Source of the DNA: Owenia fusiformis
Lineage: Eukaryota; Annelida; Polychaeta; Sabellida; Oweniidae
DNA: 28,385 nt
Assembly (NCBI GenBank): GCA_903813345.2
Contig: CAIIXF020000001.1
Coordinates: 59,601,885-59,630,269, forward strand
Direction: 5' to 3'
Shown: positions 1-9,334 of the stretch, piece after piece
Layout: every line of letters starts with the position of its first letter
How positions within the stretch are numbered: the stretch's first letter is position 1
Position numbers and translations under genes: made by a program
The notes under the pieces: model-generated
What the model saw: the letters and a program-made list of their open reading frames with translations, nothing else
Told to the model about the DNA's origin: nothing
The model's database searches: none

Positions 1-281
1 TACCACCAAATATATATGAGAGTAGTTTCAGGAGGTTATATCAAATAATCATTGAACCATCGACACCTAAAAATATGCAAAATACAGTCAGAAATGGTAA
101 AATTGTGATTGTGAAAAAATGTATGTATTCTTAACAATTTTTTAACTAAACTGTATTTTATTTAGAACTGAAACTTGAAGTGCTTACTAGGAGTTACATC
201 TAGTTATTATTTATTAAGTGACTTCAGCATCCGGATTGATATAATATAGGAATATCCTATGGTTTTGAAAAAATATCATTT

Positions 282-362
282 ATATCCATGAGTGGATATT
301 GATATTTTCATGAGTGAGCGCAGCGAGTGAGTGAAGATATTTGTATCCATGAGTGGATATAA
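282..362. repeat. nested palindromes with duplicated ATATCCA-TGAG-TGGATAT hairpin
   Basis: Two copies of the same small hairpin, TATCCA-TGAG-TGGATA, lie at 283-298 and 344-359. Between them GATATTTTCATGAG and TGAGTGAAGATAT pair around a GAGCGCAGCGAG centre, so the whole 80 bp can fold on itself as well as at each end. This is direct observation of symmetry. It looks like the core of a folded-back or satellite-like repeat; I cannot name a family. A promoter or protein-binding role is possible but nothing in the sequence shows it. Confidence 0.6.
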
Positions 363-414
363 TCGATATTTTTGAAAATTTATTTATCCCATGGGAAATC
401 ATCATCAGCGAAAA

Positions 415-548
415 AATGTGAAAAATATAATACGAGAAAGAATTTGAAAAAATAATTGAAAAAAAATTGTGAAAAAATGTTGAATTTTTTTTTAAATATT
501 TTTGAAAATAATTAAAAAATGTAAAAAGAATTTTTTTTTGAAAAAAAT
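415..548. repeat. A/T-tract low-complexity block
   Basis: The stretch is built almost wholly from runs such as TGAAAAAA, GTGAAAAAATG and strings of eight or nine T. It connects the palindromes on either side. A 95-codon reverse frame across it is rich in F, N, S and I only because of this composition and is not treated as a gene. Confidence 0.6.
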
Positions 549-550
549 CG

Positions 551-637
551 AAACCATGGAATATCACTTTTCAAACCACTGAATATCACTTTTTAAGACA
601 TGATATTCGATAGTTTAAAAGTGATATTCGATGGTTT
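551..637. repeat. inverted repeat with doubled GAATATCAC motif
   Basis: The left arm at 551-592 holds AAACCATGGAATATCACTTT and then a second GAATATCACTTTTTAA. The right arm at 597-637 holds the complements TGATATTCGATAG and GTGATATTCGATGGTTT in mirror order. The centre is near 594. A further GTGATATTCGAT copy sits at 693-704, so the 12-mer occurs three times in about 100 bp. Likely a small hairpin repeat related to the block at 282-362; no coding content. Confidence 0.65.
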
Positions 638-760
638 GTGAATTTTTTGCTAAAATATTATAACTTGATCCACATATCAAATATATCTTCATGTGATATT
701 CGATCTATATCCTTGCAACTATGGGATAATCACTGAATATATGCTTAAGACCAAAAAACC

Positions 761-1780
761 TATAAAGAATGTTATTATTGAATACTGAGAATACATTGTT
801 TTTACATTACGGAGCTTTATTTCTACCTGAAAGTATTTTGGAACATATCTCTTGCTTAATTATATCATGCAATGTTACTTTCAAAAACTTTCTTAAAACA
901 ATTAGTCCATCCTATACTTTCACATGTTATTCTCCATTTCGTTTTTAAAATTGTGGGAGCTTTAAACTCTAGAAGAGCTTAATTGCCAAACCATGCACCC
1001 TCTTTGCCCTCCGTCGCATTTTTAGAATGGCCAGGCATATTTCAAATTGAAGAGTAAAGTCAGTTAAAGTGATATATAGCTGTATATAACAGCGTATCTT
1101 TCACTTGATACTTAAGCATTCAAACAGTGTATTTTGTCCCAAGATACAATAAAGTACTGATTTCATTTATTTATCAATCCAGATGCCTTGGAATTAAAGT
1201 AAACACTTGGTATATATTACCAATATTATATTTACCTATTATTGGTGGTACAATGACCAGGTTTCCTTTAATCTAGAGCTCTGAAACTTCCAATATCAGA
1301 ACTTGGTAGCATTATGTCTTGGTATCTTATGTTTGGGGTCTAAAAAAGTCACAGATGTTGAGAAAAATATTCATTAAGCAGCAGTTTCAGTTCAAAGTTA
1401 GTTAAAACTGCACTCACGACAGCTTTCTCTATTTCCAAACGCCGATAGATCGGTAAGTATTAGTATTAGGACCTTGAAACTGCTAATATTATGTAGTCTT
1501 TGTGGTACTTTGTCATTGCAAAGGTAATTGGAAACACTGTGACTTACATTTCATGCGTTAGTGAACACTGAAAATGAACCAGCCTATTAGATTTCATCAT
1601 GATACATTGTACAAAATTGAAAACGTATATATAAAATATGTAGAGTCCTATATTTTAGTAATGAATGAATTACAATGTCAAGTAACAAGTGAAAATGTTA
1701 AAAATGCATTGATTTGCTTTCTATCAATATAAGTTTTTAATTGTATGCTACAAAATAATAACATTGACCACGCCGACTTT
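761..1780. other. AT-rich stretch with nothing recognised
   Basis: No open frame over about 60 codons, no clear repeat and no RNA gene was seen in this kilobase. It is ordinary-looking AT-rich spacer. Confidence 0.5.
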
Positions 1781-1782
1781 CC

Positions 1783-2132
1783 AGGGGTAGGGTACTATAA
1801 AGTCATATTAAAAATCATAAATAGTACATTATCATTATTATAATTGTATTACAATATCAAACAAAGCTTGAATTAGTTTTTAGAAAACAATTTTGAGCTA
1901 TTTAAGCTGCCATCTTTTGCTGGAAGCTACAAATATAAGATACGTGAGACTTAAAAATGACTAAAATTGCGTATTTTTTCCTATTAATTGCAATATTTCT
2001 GAGACTAATACAGATATCGGCCTATAACTTTAGGATATTATTCATCTTTGGACTAGTAATGTGTGCTGTAGAAAGCAGAACAATAGCAACTATATCCTTT
2101 ATGTTATGAAATAGTCTTATAGTACCCCCTGA
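1783..2132. mobile_element. possible degraded miniature element with short inverted ends
   Basis: AGGGGTAGGGTACTATAA at the left end (1783-1800) faces the complement of AGGGGGTACTATAAGACTAT at the right end (2111-2132), about 350 bp apart. Both sides also carry a CACG(G)CCGA string further out. The interior does not pair. The ends match only over about 15 bases and no target duplication is visible, so this may be chance or a very old element. Confidence 0.25.
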
Positions 2133-2169
2133 AATCGCAGGAATTGAAGTCCAATTCGGCCGTGAAAAT

Positions 2170-2915
2170 TGTTTTTACCACTTTAAAGGCCATCACCTTA
2201 TATTTTCTTACACCTACTAGGTTACTCTAACATACTGCATTGCCAAAAGTTACTTCTTGCAAACTTCCGGCAAAACTGTGCCAGCATCTGATACAATACG
2301 TCTTGACTTGAATACCGATCGGGGATGTCCATTTTTGTTGAGTTAAATAAAGCCAAGTGAGCAACTTCCGATTTAATTTCTTTATCATTGCATTATTAAG
2401 TCACGTTATGGGATTCCAGAACTATCAAACACATCGTTGTTTTTATTAGTTCTGGTCTATTCGTCTTATCACCTTCAATACCATTAAATTGCATTCGTTC
2501 GACTTCACTTCTTAAAACAGAGCTTCATTTATAACAAGGCTCTTAGCGAAGGGTCATCTTCAAGAAACATTGTGGGACGTTTTAAATGGTGGGCTTAACC
2601 AACCAAGAGGACAATCGTCAATACTGACTGTGTATTGACACACTTACTGAAACTGAAATATCTGAACTTTACTTTGGCACATCAAAACAAGGCTTCATGG
2701 AGCTACTCAGAAAATTTCAGAAGACATTTCAGAAGACTAACTCAAATAGATGTATGGTATACAAAAAGTCCATACTTTTGAAATTAAGGGGGAGAACATA
2801 TTTAAGATATGATCCCCTGCATATTGTTTTTTTGTGTACCAATTAAAGAAAAAGAAGACGGAGACATGACATGAACTCCCATTCCAAAATGAGATACACA
2901 ACGGTAAAGCCCGGT
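2170..2915. other. unannotated spacer
   Basis: No gene or repeat is recognised. A 62-codon reverse frame at 2737-2925 has no recognisable domain. Confidence 0.45.
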
Positions 2916-2924
2916 GATCGTACA

Positions 2925-3735
2925 AAATGGATGGAGTGGGGATTAGGCGATTTCTGCAAGAAAACTCAACAAATTTGGAAGATTTATTTTTTCAAGAGAA
3001 AAAGGAGTGGTATCGATATGGAGAACTGAATTCAACAATGTTTTTCTCTTCAACCAATCATTGAAAACATTCTGTAAAAACATGGTATTTTATGTAATGT
3101 TGACTGATTGACAACAATTTAATGCGAAAATTATTTAGAAATATTTTATATAACTGTTTTTGTTAACATTTTTTTTGTTTTTTTCAGTGCAATTGTTTTT
3201 GCTCCTTTCTACCAATTCTTGAGAATGAAATAAAATGTCTTTGTGAACCTTGTTGGAACAAAATAGCATAATGTTTTTAGACCTCTTAATATCATAGTTA
3301 TACAAATGAATTTTTGGTTGATTTTAAAAAAGTATTCAAAATTTTTTATTTCATTAACAAGATACTTTTTTTAAAATCAACCACAATTCCCTTTGTACAA
3401 TTAGAATATTGAGAGACCTAAACATGTTTTGTTTACGTCGTTTTGTTCCAATGAAGTTCGGAAAGATGTATCATTTCACTCTGGAAACATGATACCAAAA
3501 ATAAAACAAGTGTTTGATGTGTTTTCTAAAACAATATAGACGAAAGTATATATTTCAAATTATATTGTTACCATTCAAAAGATGACCATTAAATTGACGA
3601 TGTGTAAAATTTTTAGATTTTTTTATGACTGGTTTAGAGAAACGTGTGTTCAAAAAATTCTCCATATCGATACCACTCCTTTGTTGAGTTTTCTTGCTGA
3701 AACCACCTAATACCCCCTCCATCCACGGTATGTTT
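2925..3735. repeat. long diverged inverted repeat (folded-back element), arms about 400 bp
   Basis: Anchor blocks in the left half recur in reverse complement on the right: TGGATGGAG at 2928-2936 and 3717-3725; AGGAGTGGTATCGATATGGA at 3003-3022 and 3661-3680; TGGAACAAAA at 3254-3263 and 3441-3450; GGTTGATTTTAAAAAAGTAT just left of the centre and its near-complement just right of it. Blocks share a centre near 3340-3352 with small shifts from indels, so pairing runs nearly the full length. By eye identity is roughly 60-75 percent. Both arms encode, outward to inward, a similar peptide (WMEG.LG.F.KKTQQ...RSGIDMEN); the left arm has about 30 extra bases and a stop after MEN. It could be a folded-back transposon or an inverted duplication of a short coding piece. 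No target duplication was found. Confidence 0.7.
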
Positions 3736-3739
3736 ATAA

Positions 3740-4240
3740 ATCTGTTTATTAATAGCAAGCGAGCGAAAGCAAATGTGAAAACTAAATGAATATATTTATG
3801 ACTATATGTGGGAATACAGTGACAGACTTTTTAAGATATAATAAAACATTTTCCTTGTAATCACAGTGTCAAATTAAGATCGTTATTTCAGTCTTACCTA
3901 GAGAATGTTTGCTTCACGTGGCAAGTGAATAAAGGGTTCACTTGATAGTTTCGAAATCTCGTTTTAACGAGATTTTGAGAGATCTGCATTTTAAAGATTT
4001 TGAATTCTTTGTGTAATTTTCTACATGTATAAAATATTCCTTTGATTTGCACAGTTGTTTTCCTTTATATAACTTTACAGGGGAGATTTCCCAAAGATGA
4101 CCATCCATATCGCGTTCGATAACCGAGAATATTATAAACAGGCCTCATTTACAATTGAAATGTGTTCGCTGTTGTTTTATAAGTTAGTATTCTCTACAAG
4201 TTTGGATCGAGTAACTTCAATAGTATCTGTAGTTATGAAA
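3740..4240. other. spacer with one small palindrome
   Basis: Nothing gene-like. The only structure is AAATCTCG-TTTTAA-CGAGATTT at 3954-3975, a perfect 8-bp stem with a six-base loop and no T-run, so it is not treated as a terminator. Confidence 0.5.
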
Positions 4241-4244
4241 TTAT

Positions 4245-4471
4245 GATGTTGAACTTATGTTTAATTGAGCTTGTAGTCGCGAATGTAACTAACGGCTACC
4301 GGATTAACTTACTATTTTATGACCAACTCATTTGAATATGAATGGAACAGTCGCAGGTACGCTATTCGTACTTAAATGGGTTGACCAAAATAGGAGGTTG
4401 ATCCGGTAGCCAACAGGCGTTACGTAGTTGCATTTGCGAATACATGCTCTAATAAACGCCATTTCCACGAT
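4245..4471. repeat. inverted repeat, folded-back element about 227 bp
   Basis: GGCTACCGGATTAACTTACT on the left (4294-4313) pairs with the complement of GGCTACCGGATCAACCTCCT on the right. Further out GAGCTTGTAGTCGCGAATG faces the complement of GAGCATGTATTCGCAAATG. Weaker pairing reaches 4245 and 4471. The loop is about 40 bases. The right arm has a few extra bases around the ACGTAACGCC block. The 63-codon reverse frame here is a by-product of the right arm. Family unknown; no target duplication seen. Confidence 0.7.
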
Positions 4472-4484
4472 TTCGATTTCACTT

Positions 4485-4556
4485 TGCGCATGCGCGGCAC
4501 TGAGAAAGCACGCACTCATGATTGTTCACGTGATCACATCCTGCAATTTGATTGGA
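4485..4556. promoter_or_regulatory. promoter-like motif cluster (NRF1-type, E-box, inverted CCAAT)
   Basis: Three well-known animal promoter motifs lie within 72 bp: TGCGCATGCGCG at 4485-4496, matching the palindromic NRF1 consensus; TCACGTGA at 4526-4533, a full E-box of the USF/MITF/TFEB type; and ATTGG at 4551-4555, an inverted CCAAT box. The local CpG content is above the surrounding DNA. No coding exon is recognised on either side, so this may be an unannotated promoter, an enhancer, or chance. Confidence 0.35.
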
Positions 4557-4743
4557 CATCATATACTGGGAATCCCCGAATACGGCCTCACACAACCAAA
4601 TGCCATAACATGCGTATACCCATCTAAATGATTTGTCTTTCAAAGAAAACTAGGATTTGTGGACATGTTTTGCTATAATGCCATTATACCCCAGTATGTC
4701 CTCTGTCAGTCAAAAAAGTTTGAACCAAAACTCCCCACGAAAC

Positions 4744-4752
4744 TAAAAAGAT
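4744..4752. repeat. target-site duplication, left copy (TAAAAAGAT)
   Basis: Identical to 5177-5185 and directly abutting the left terminal inverted repeat. Confidence 0.75.
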
Positions 4753-5176
4753 CGAACTCCTATGCAGTGTCTCGGTATAGACACTGCGGCGGGCAGATTA
4801 TGGAATCCCCAAAATTTGGGGAAGATAGTCCCCCTTTTTTGTCACAGATGTACTTGATTTTCATACAACTTATAAAATATATGTTCTTTTATGTTCACCA
4901 ATCATTATTTTGTCAAAATATTTCAAAATTATTGAAATATGAGAAGAAATCACCGCGGAGGGAATTCTGAGTAAAAGTTTTGTTGATAATAGTTTACCGC
5001 ACGTGTTGTTTATTAGTTAATACGCGCAATTCAACCAATGAAATTGTCTAAATTTTACAATCACGCGACCTGAGCATGGGACTAGAACCAATCACGTCAG
5101 TTGTTTATTACGAAGTTACCATGATTACGATGAGATACCTGCCCGCCGCAGTGATATATCACTGCACGGGAGTTCG
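4753..5176. mobile_element. complete miniature DNA transposon, 9-bp target duplication (Mutator-like structure)
   Basis: The ends are inverted repeats: the left starts CGAACTCCTATGCAGTG and closes CACTGCGGCGGGCAG (4753-4796); the right is the complement of CGAACTCCCGTGCAGTG ... CACTGCGGCGGGCAG (5139-5176). The nine bases TAAAAAGAT occur directly outside both ends (4744-4752 and 5177-5185), which is what a target-site duplication looks like. Each terminal repeat contains its own hairpin: GCAGTGTCT-CGGTAT-AGACACTGC on the left and the perfect palindrome GCAGTGATATATCACTGC on the right. The 340-bp interior has no transposase. Nine-base duplications are typical of Mutator-like elements, so that superfamily is my inference; no protein supports it. 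The interior also holds CACGTG at 5000 and CCAAT at 5035 and 5088. Confidence 0.8.
4807..4821. repeat. palindrome CCCCAAA-A-TTTGGGG
   Basis: Perfect 7-bp arms around one base, just inside the left terminal repeat of the miniature transposon. It may be part of the element's subterminal structure. Confidence 0.5.
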
Positions 5177-5185
5177 TAAAAAGAT
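5177..5185. repeat. target-site duplication, right copy (TAAAAAGAT)
   Basis: Identical to 4744-4752 and directly abutting the right terminal inverted repeat. The exact fit of both copies to the repeat ends sets the element borders. Confidence 0.75.
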
Positions 5186-5407
5186 CTCACTTGTTGAATA
5201 CGCCATCTATAGAAAACTCTGATTTTGACAGATGGAGGTCAAAAAGGTCAAATTTCTTAAAGAAAAAGCACCTCAATCACATTAAATCATGTGTTAGAGT
5301 TGGTCAATACATACACTTTTTCAGTCATGTACTTACCAAAATTCAACCACTGGTGATGCAAATATAGTTACAAAAATTGGACAATATTCTTGTTTTTAAA
5401 ATGCCCT

Positions 5408-5536
5408 CTATTCCCACTCGGCGGAAGGATCAATACGTTGTGTGTCCCCTAGTACGATAGAATATGATAGTACTATGGGAGCTACTCACTTCTGCTTTTG
5501 CAGCATTGTTTTACAGTATTTCGGCGGGGAATAAAT
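5408..5536. repeat. small imperfect hairpin
   Basis: CCCCTAGTAC at 5446-5455 pairs with GTACTATGGG at 5470-5479, and TATTCCC..CGGCGGAA further out roughly pairs with TTCGGCGGGGAATAA at 5519-5533, all about a common centre near 5465. Likely a degraded hairpin element; weak. Confidence 0.35.
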
Positions 5537-5539
5537 TGT

Positions 5540-8470
5540 TCAGATCGGACGTTGTCTGCAAAATTAATCAGAACACAATTCTTTGTGGGCTGAAAAGTTA
5601 AGTTTTAACGCAACTTCTGAAAAACTATGTGTGGAATGTGTTAACGTTGTTCTTTTATAGACTCGTAATAATTTGACCCAGGCTTTCATCAAAACACGTA
5701 AAATATGATTCGACGCAGAAATAACACCATAACAGTCCTTTCATTAATTAGAGCTGAGAATTTGAAGATTGCAGAATTTAGTCATAACTCTATCTATATT
5801 GTCAGGACTGGTGATGTAGTGTTGGAGGTCAAACTAACTCTATAATAAGCTGCTTTACGAGCGAAAGATGGTTGCAATTTATGGGACAGAAGTCTACAGA
5901 TATGAATCGTATCATTACGAAGAAGGCTTTCTCGACAAACGAACTAATTAAAGAATTTCCATATTTTACATGGTCGTTATTCACACATGGCTTTCTGTAT
6001 GATAAATTGCACATGGCAATGCCGTAATATCTCTTTGAATGTTTCTCTACTTCATCATATATTGTCTTAGACAGGTGTACTGTTTTGAACTTTGCATGTT
6101 CGATCATGCTGTCAATGGATGTTTTTGTTCGTCTGAAGATAAATGTTGTCTTGAATTATGTATCCAATGATGTCAATGGTGTATATGCACTGCCCTTCAT
6201 AAGTTTGGCAACCGTTTTTTCAATGGAATTAATAGCCTGATTATGTTGGAATCTTAGCTTTTTTTAATGAAAAAGTCGATGATTATTATCAAATCGCCAA
6301 ACAGTAAACAGACTTTGATAAGTGATTCAAAAAGGGACTTCCGGTTCCGGTTAACTTATTTAGGAGAGTGTACATCTAGTTCTATAGGGGTCTTATCAAA
6401 GAGAAAAGACGGTCAATTGTCCTGCTGTCAAAGTCGACCCTTTCAGAAGTGAGCCTCCTAACATGATTTTCCTTTCTAGAAAGACCTATGTAATTGATTA
6501 AAAAGGTGTACTTATTCCGAATTTAATCAGAATGCCAGTGATCCAGTGAAGAGAAAACATGCACGCGACGACCTGGAAATCAATTCAATGCAAACATACC
6601 ACTATGCACACATCTTGCGGAACAAAACAAAGACGGCTATTATTATTCAGTTATTAGCATGGCTGATTTTTTAAAGCATGAAACATGGGTTTTCATATAT
6701 CTCCCAGTTTACATTCCTCCTGTGATTACCAACTGTCGATGATACAAATGGTAAACATTTATTTTAGGCAGATATTCATAATTGCCCAGTATTCTCTCAA
6801 TTTGCGAACAAGCATCATAATAGATTGGAAATTCCTAACAAAGACAAATTGAAAAAGAAACATTTAAGAGTACGACCGGTCGTAGGGAAACAAATACTTA
6901 GCATATCAAGTAATGGTCTTTGTAAAAAGAAACATTGTCATACACCCGGCCAGACCCATCATTATCAAAAACCATCAAAGCAGTTTCAAAGTCCATATAA
7001 GCTTGTTAAATGGCCTACTTCCGCTCGCAAAGCAGTTATCATAGTCCATAAATCTATGGAGATATGGGGTATTTAAATCAACAATGGTCATCGAGAGGTA
7101 ATTATAACTGGTTGCGATCCCCATTTTCAGCCATTTTATGCCATAGAATGGATCACCTAAAATTAGCCAACTGAATCATTGGGAGTGCTAGCTATTTAGT
7201 TAGCTATTAGATTAGGTACTTGCTACAGCATCCGATCACCAACATTCAAACGAGAATACAAAGTCACAAACTCTTACTTTCAAAGAAAAGCAAAATAACT
7301 TGAAAAACGTTTTTACTAGGAGAAAATAATGAGCAAGACACCAAAAATCAGCTATAAATAAGATGAGTTCCACTTTAACTTTATCTAATGAGCACTTCAA
7401 AAATACACGCGTGAGACAAGGCTCCATTTTCGGTCCTCAGCTATTATCAATCATCATAAGTATAGATATATTATAAATAATATTGACCTGTAAACATTAT
7501 AGTGATATTATTTGAACATGTCTCCTTTCACTATGATTTCTTACCGAAACATCTGCCAACAACTTCAATTAAACTGAAACGGATAAGTATATTTTAGAAA
7601 TGTTAGACTAAAATTTTGTCTTCACACATTCATTATTATTTTCAAGCATTGTGCGTTAGTTGTTATAGATCGTGCTAAAAAGCTTAAGAATATGCCTATT
7701 TTGTATTATCAATACAACCTTTATTACAAGCTCCCATGCTAATCATGACCTCCCAAATGTGTCCGTGAAAAAGGAAATGGGGATAATTGACCAAGTTACC
7801 CAAATTATTTCAATCTGTATGTATTGCATGTTAAGGTAAACCTATATTCTAACAATCTTGTATTTAGTTCAAGGGTATTGCCATTGCTACTGTCAACTTT
7901 ATTAAATCTTATAAATCTTAATGCGGTATCATGACTCTTAAAAATCTCTCCTGTGTCCTCTAGCTCATTTCTTTCATCTGCTCATCTACATTATGTAATG
8001 TAACGTAGAGTTCCATGTCTGTTGTACTTTAAGACTTTAAGCAGAGATGCATCTTTAATGTCTCGGTGGCATTTAGTTTTTTATATTTACATTATAACAT
8101 AAATAGTACATGTTTAAGTGTTTATAAACAATCATATGAAGAATACAAATACAATATGCATATAGCTTTCTATGGATTCATCATAGCAAAGATAAAAGCA
8201 TACAAGGGAAATTTGACATATTTAATTAATTACTCCTTGGAATTTCTCTTCACCACTCGACGAGGCCCCGAGAGTAGTAAACGATTGCATAATTAAAGAT
8301 ATTGGTATGCAAACTTAAAAATGGTTTATAGTATATATTAGGTAATCACAGATGTTAAACAGTAGGAGGCAGATTATCAAAAGTGTTTAATACTGTCTTT
8401 TGAGAGGTGAAAAGCACTTCACATAGCTGTTCATTTTGTAATGACTTTTATTTTATCATACTACATTTGT
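5540..8470. other. about 2.9 kb with no recognised gene or element
   Basis: Open frames of 60-92 codons occur on both strands (for example 5829-6107 reverse, 6825-7076 forward, 7236-7427 reverse). None has a recognisable motif, start context or neighbouring splice pattern that would support calling it a gene. Only trivial palindromes (for example CCATTTTATG..CATAGAATGG at 7132-7152) were seen. Confidence 0.5.
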
Positions 8471-8691
8471 AACTCTCTAACCCCCCTATCACACCAAGCT
8501 AATTCTTACCCGTTCTTGCCAGTCCAACGAAAACGTCGTAAAACGGGCCCAATCTGGCTGTGGTCGGGAAATATGTCTAAAATAATTAGCTACTTCGTTC
8601 ATAAACAGTCTTCAATACGTCCATCTCATTCGCAGTTCGCTCAGGTCGCACCACTTCGGTGTGCAACGTCGTATAACGCGTCCCTTAGTCT

Positions 8692-8706
8692 AGGTCATCA
8701 TGACCT
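8692..8706. promoter_or_regulatory. perfect ERE-type palindrome AGGTCA-TCA-TGACCT
   Basis: The 15 bases are an exact inverted repeat of the nuclear-receptor half-site AGGTCA with a three-base spacer, the consensus oestrogen response element. It sits inside the repeat at 8478-9270. The motif match is seen directly; binding or function is inference. Confidence 0.5.
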
Positions 8707-8733
8707 GATTACAGAACGGTATGGTCGCCATCG

Positions 8734-8755
8734 AATTTTGAATCGATTCAAAATT
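8734..8755. repeat. 22-bp perfect palindrome
   Basis: AATTTTGAATC is followed immediately by its exact complement GATTCAAAATT with no loop. It lies 28 bases after the ERE-type palindrome inside the same element and may mark the element's axis or a protein site. Confidence 0.75.
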
Positions 8756-9270
8756 ATAAATCACATTCCCCGTCCGGGAAAGTCCATGAAGTTCGTAAAC
8801 AGACCGTAGAACGTTGTAGCTACGTTCATTCCGTTCGCACACAGTTTAAAACCAGTTTTGAAGAACGCAGTGGCAACTTGCTTGGTGTGATAGCTATATT
8901 TTTGCTAACTCGTTGATAAATACGTTCTTAATCAGTTTTAACCCGTTTGCAATTATTTCTACCTCGTTCTCAATACGCCCTCAGACAGTTCAACTCGTTG
9001 TAAAAACGTCCCAAGTAGGATTGAAGTACGACGGTTCCGTTCTTAGTACGTCCAGCTCGTCGTTAGTAGGTTGTCCCTCGTTCTAATTGTAGAACGTGAC
9101 GACCAAGAGAACATTTTGAGCATGTTCTTAGTTTTAGTGGACCTACCCGTTCGAGTACGTTCGATGAAGTTTGTAAATTTACCCCAAACGGTTCTAAGTA
9201 CGTCCAGTCCGTTCGTACACAGTTGAAGCCTATTTTCGAAAACGTACTGAGAACTAGTTTGGTGTGATAG

Positions 9271-9332
9271 TAGGGTTACGTTTGAGGTAAATAAAGATAC
9301 GATACAATACAATACAATACAATACAATACAG
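9271..9332 (+). repeat. AATAAA plus (GATAC)2(AATAC)5 tail
   Basis: Directly after the GGTGTGATAG end come AAATAAAG (a polyadenylation-like signal at about 9289-9296), two GATAC units at 9296-9305 and five AATAC units at 9306-9330. A signal followed by a short pentanucleotide tail is how many LINE and SINE copies end, so this may be the 3' tail of a retroposed copy on the + strand. A plain microsatellite is the alternative. Confidence 0.55.
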
Positions 9333-9334
9333 CA

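Larger units (their letters stand above)
8478..9270. mobile_element. CG-motif-rich element with CTATCACACCAAGC ends and a 380-bp internal duplication
   Basis: The left end reads CCCCCTATCACACCAAGC (8478 onward). Its complement, GCTTGGTGTGATAG, occurs at 8880-8893 and again as AGTTTGGTGTGATAG at 9256-9270. The sequence before each of these right-facing copies is also shared: ATGAAGTTCGTAAA..CGTTCGCACACAGTT..GAAGAACG (8786-8893) matches ATGAAGTTTGTAAA..CGTTCGTACACAGTT..GAAAACG (9164-9270), offset 377-378. Many short motifs of the type CGTTCTTAGTACGTCCAG recur, for example near 9042 and 9191. So this is either one element with an internal tandem duplication or two related copies sharing sequence. 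No coding capacity is evident; two opposing open frames mirror the inverted ends. Family unknown. Confidence 0.6.

Noticed and set aside
280-567. 95-codon reverse open frame
   Set aside because: Its residues (F, K, N, S, I) come from A/T tracts and palindromes; no domain or start context supports it.
8441-8809. 122-codon forward open frame, the longest in the window
   Set aside because: It begins near and reads through the inverted end of the repeat, and a frame in the opposite end (9043-9327 reverse) yields a matching LSHQ-containing piece because the ends are complementary. It is a repeat by-product.
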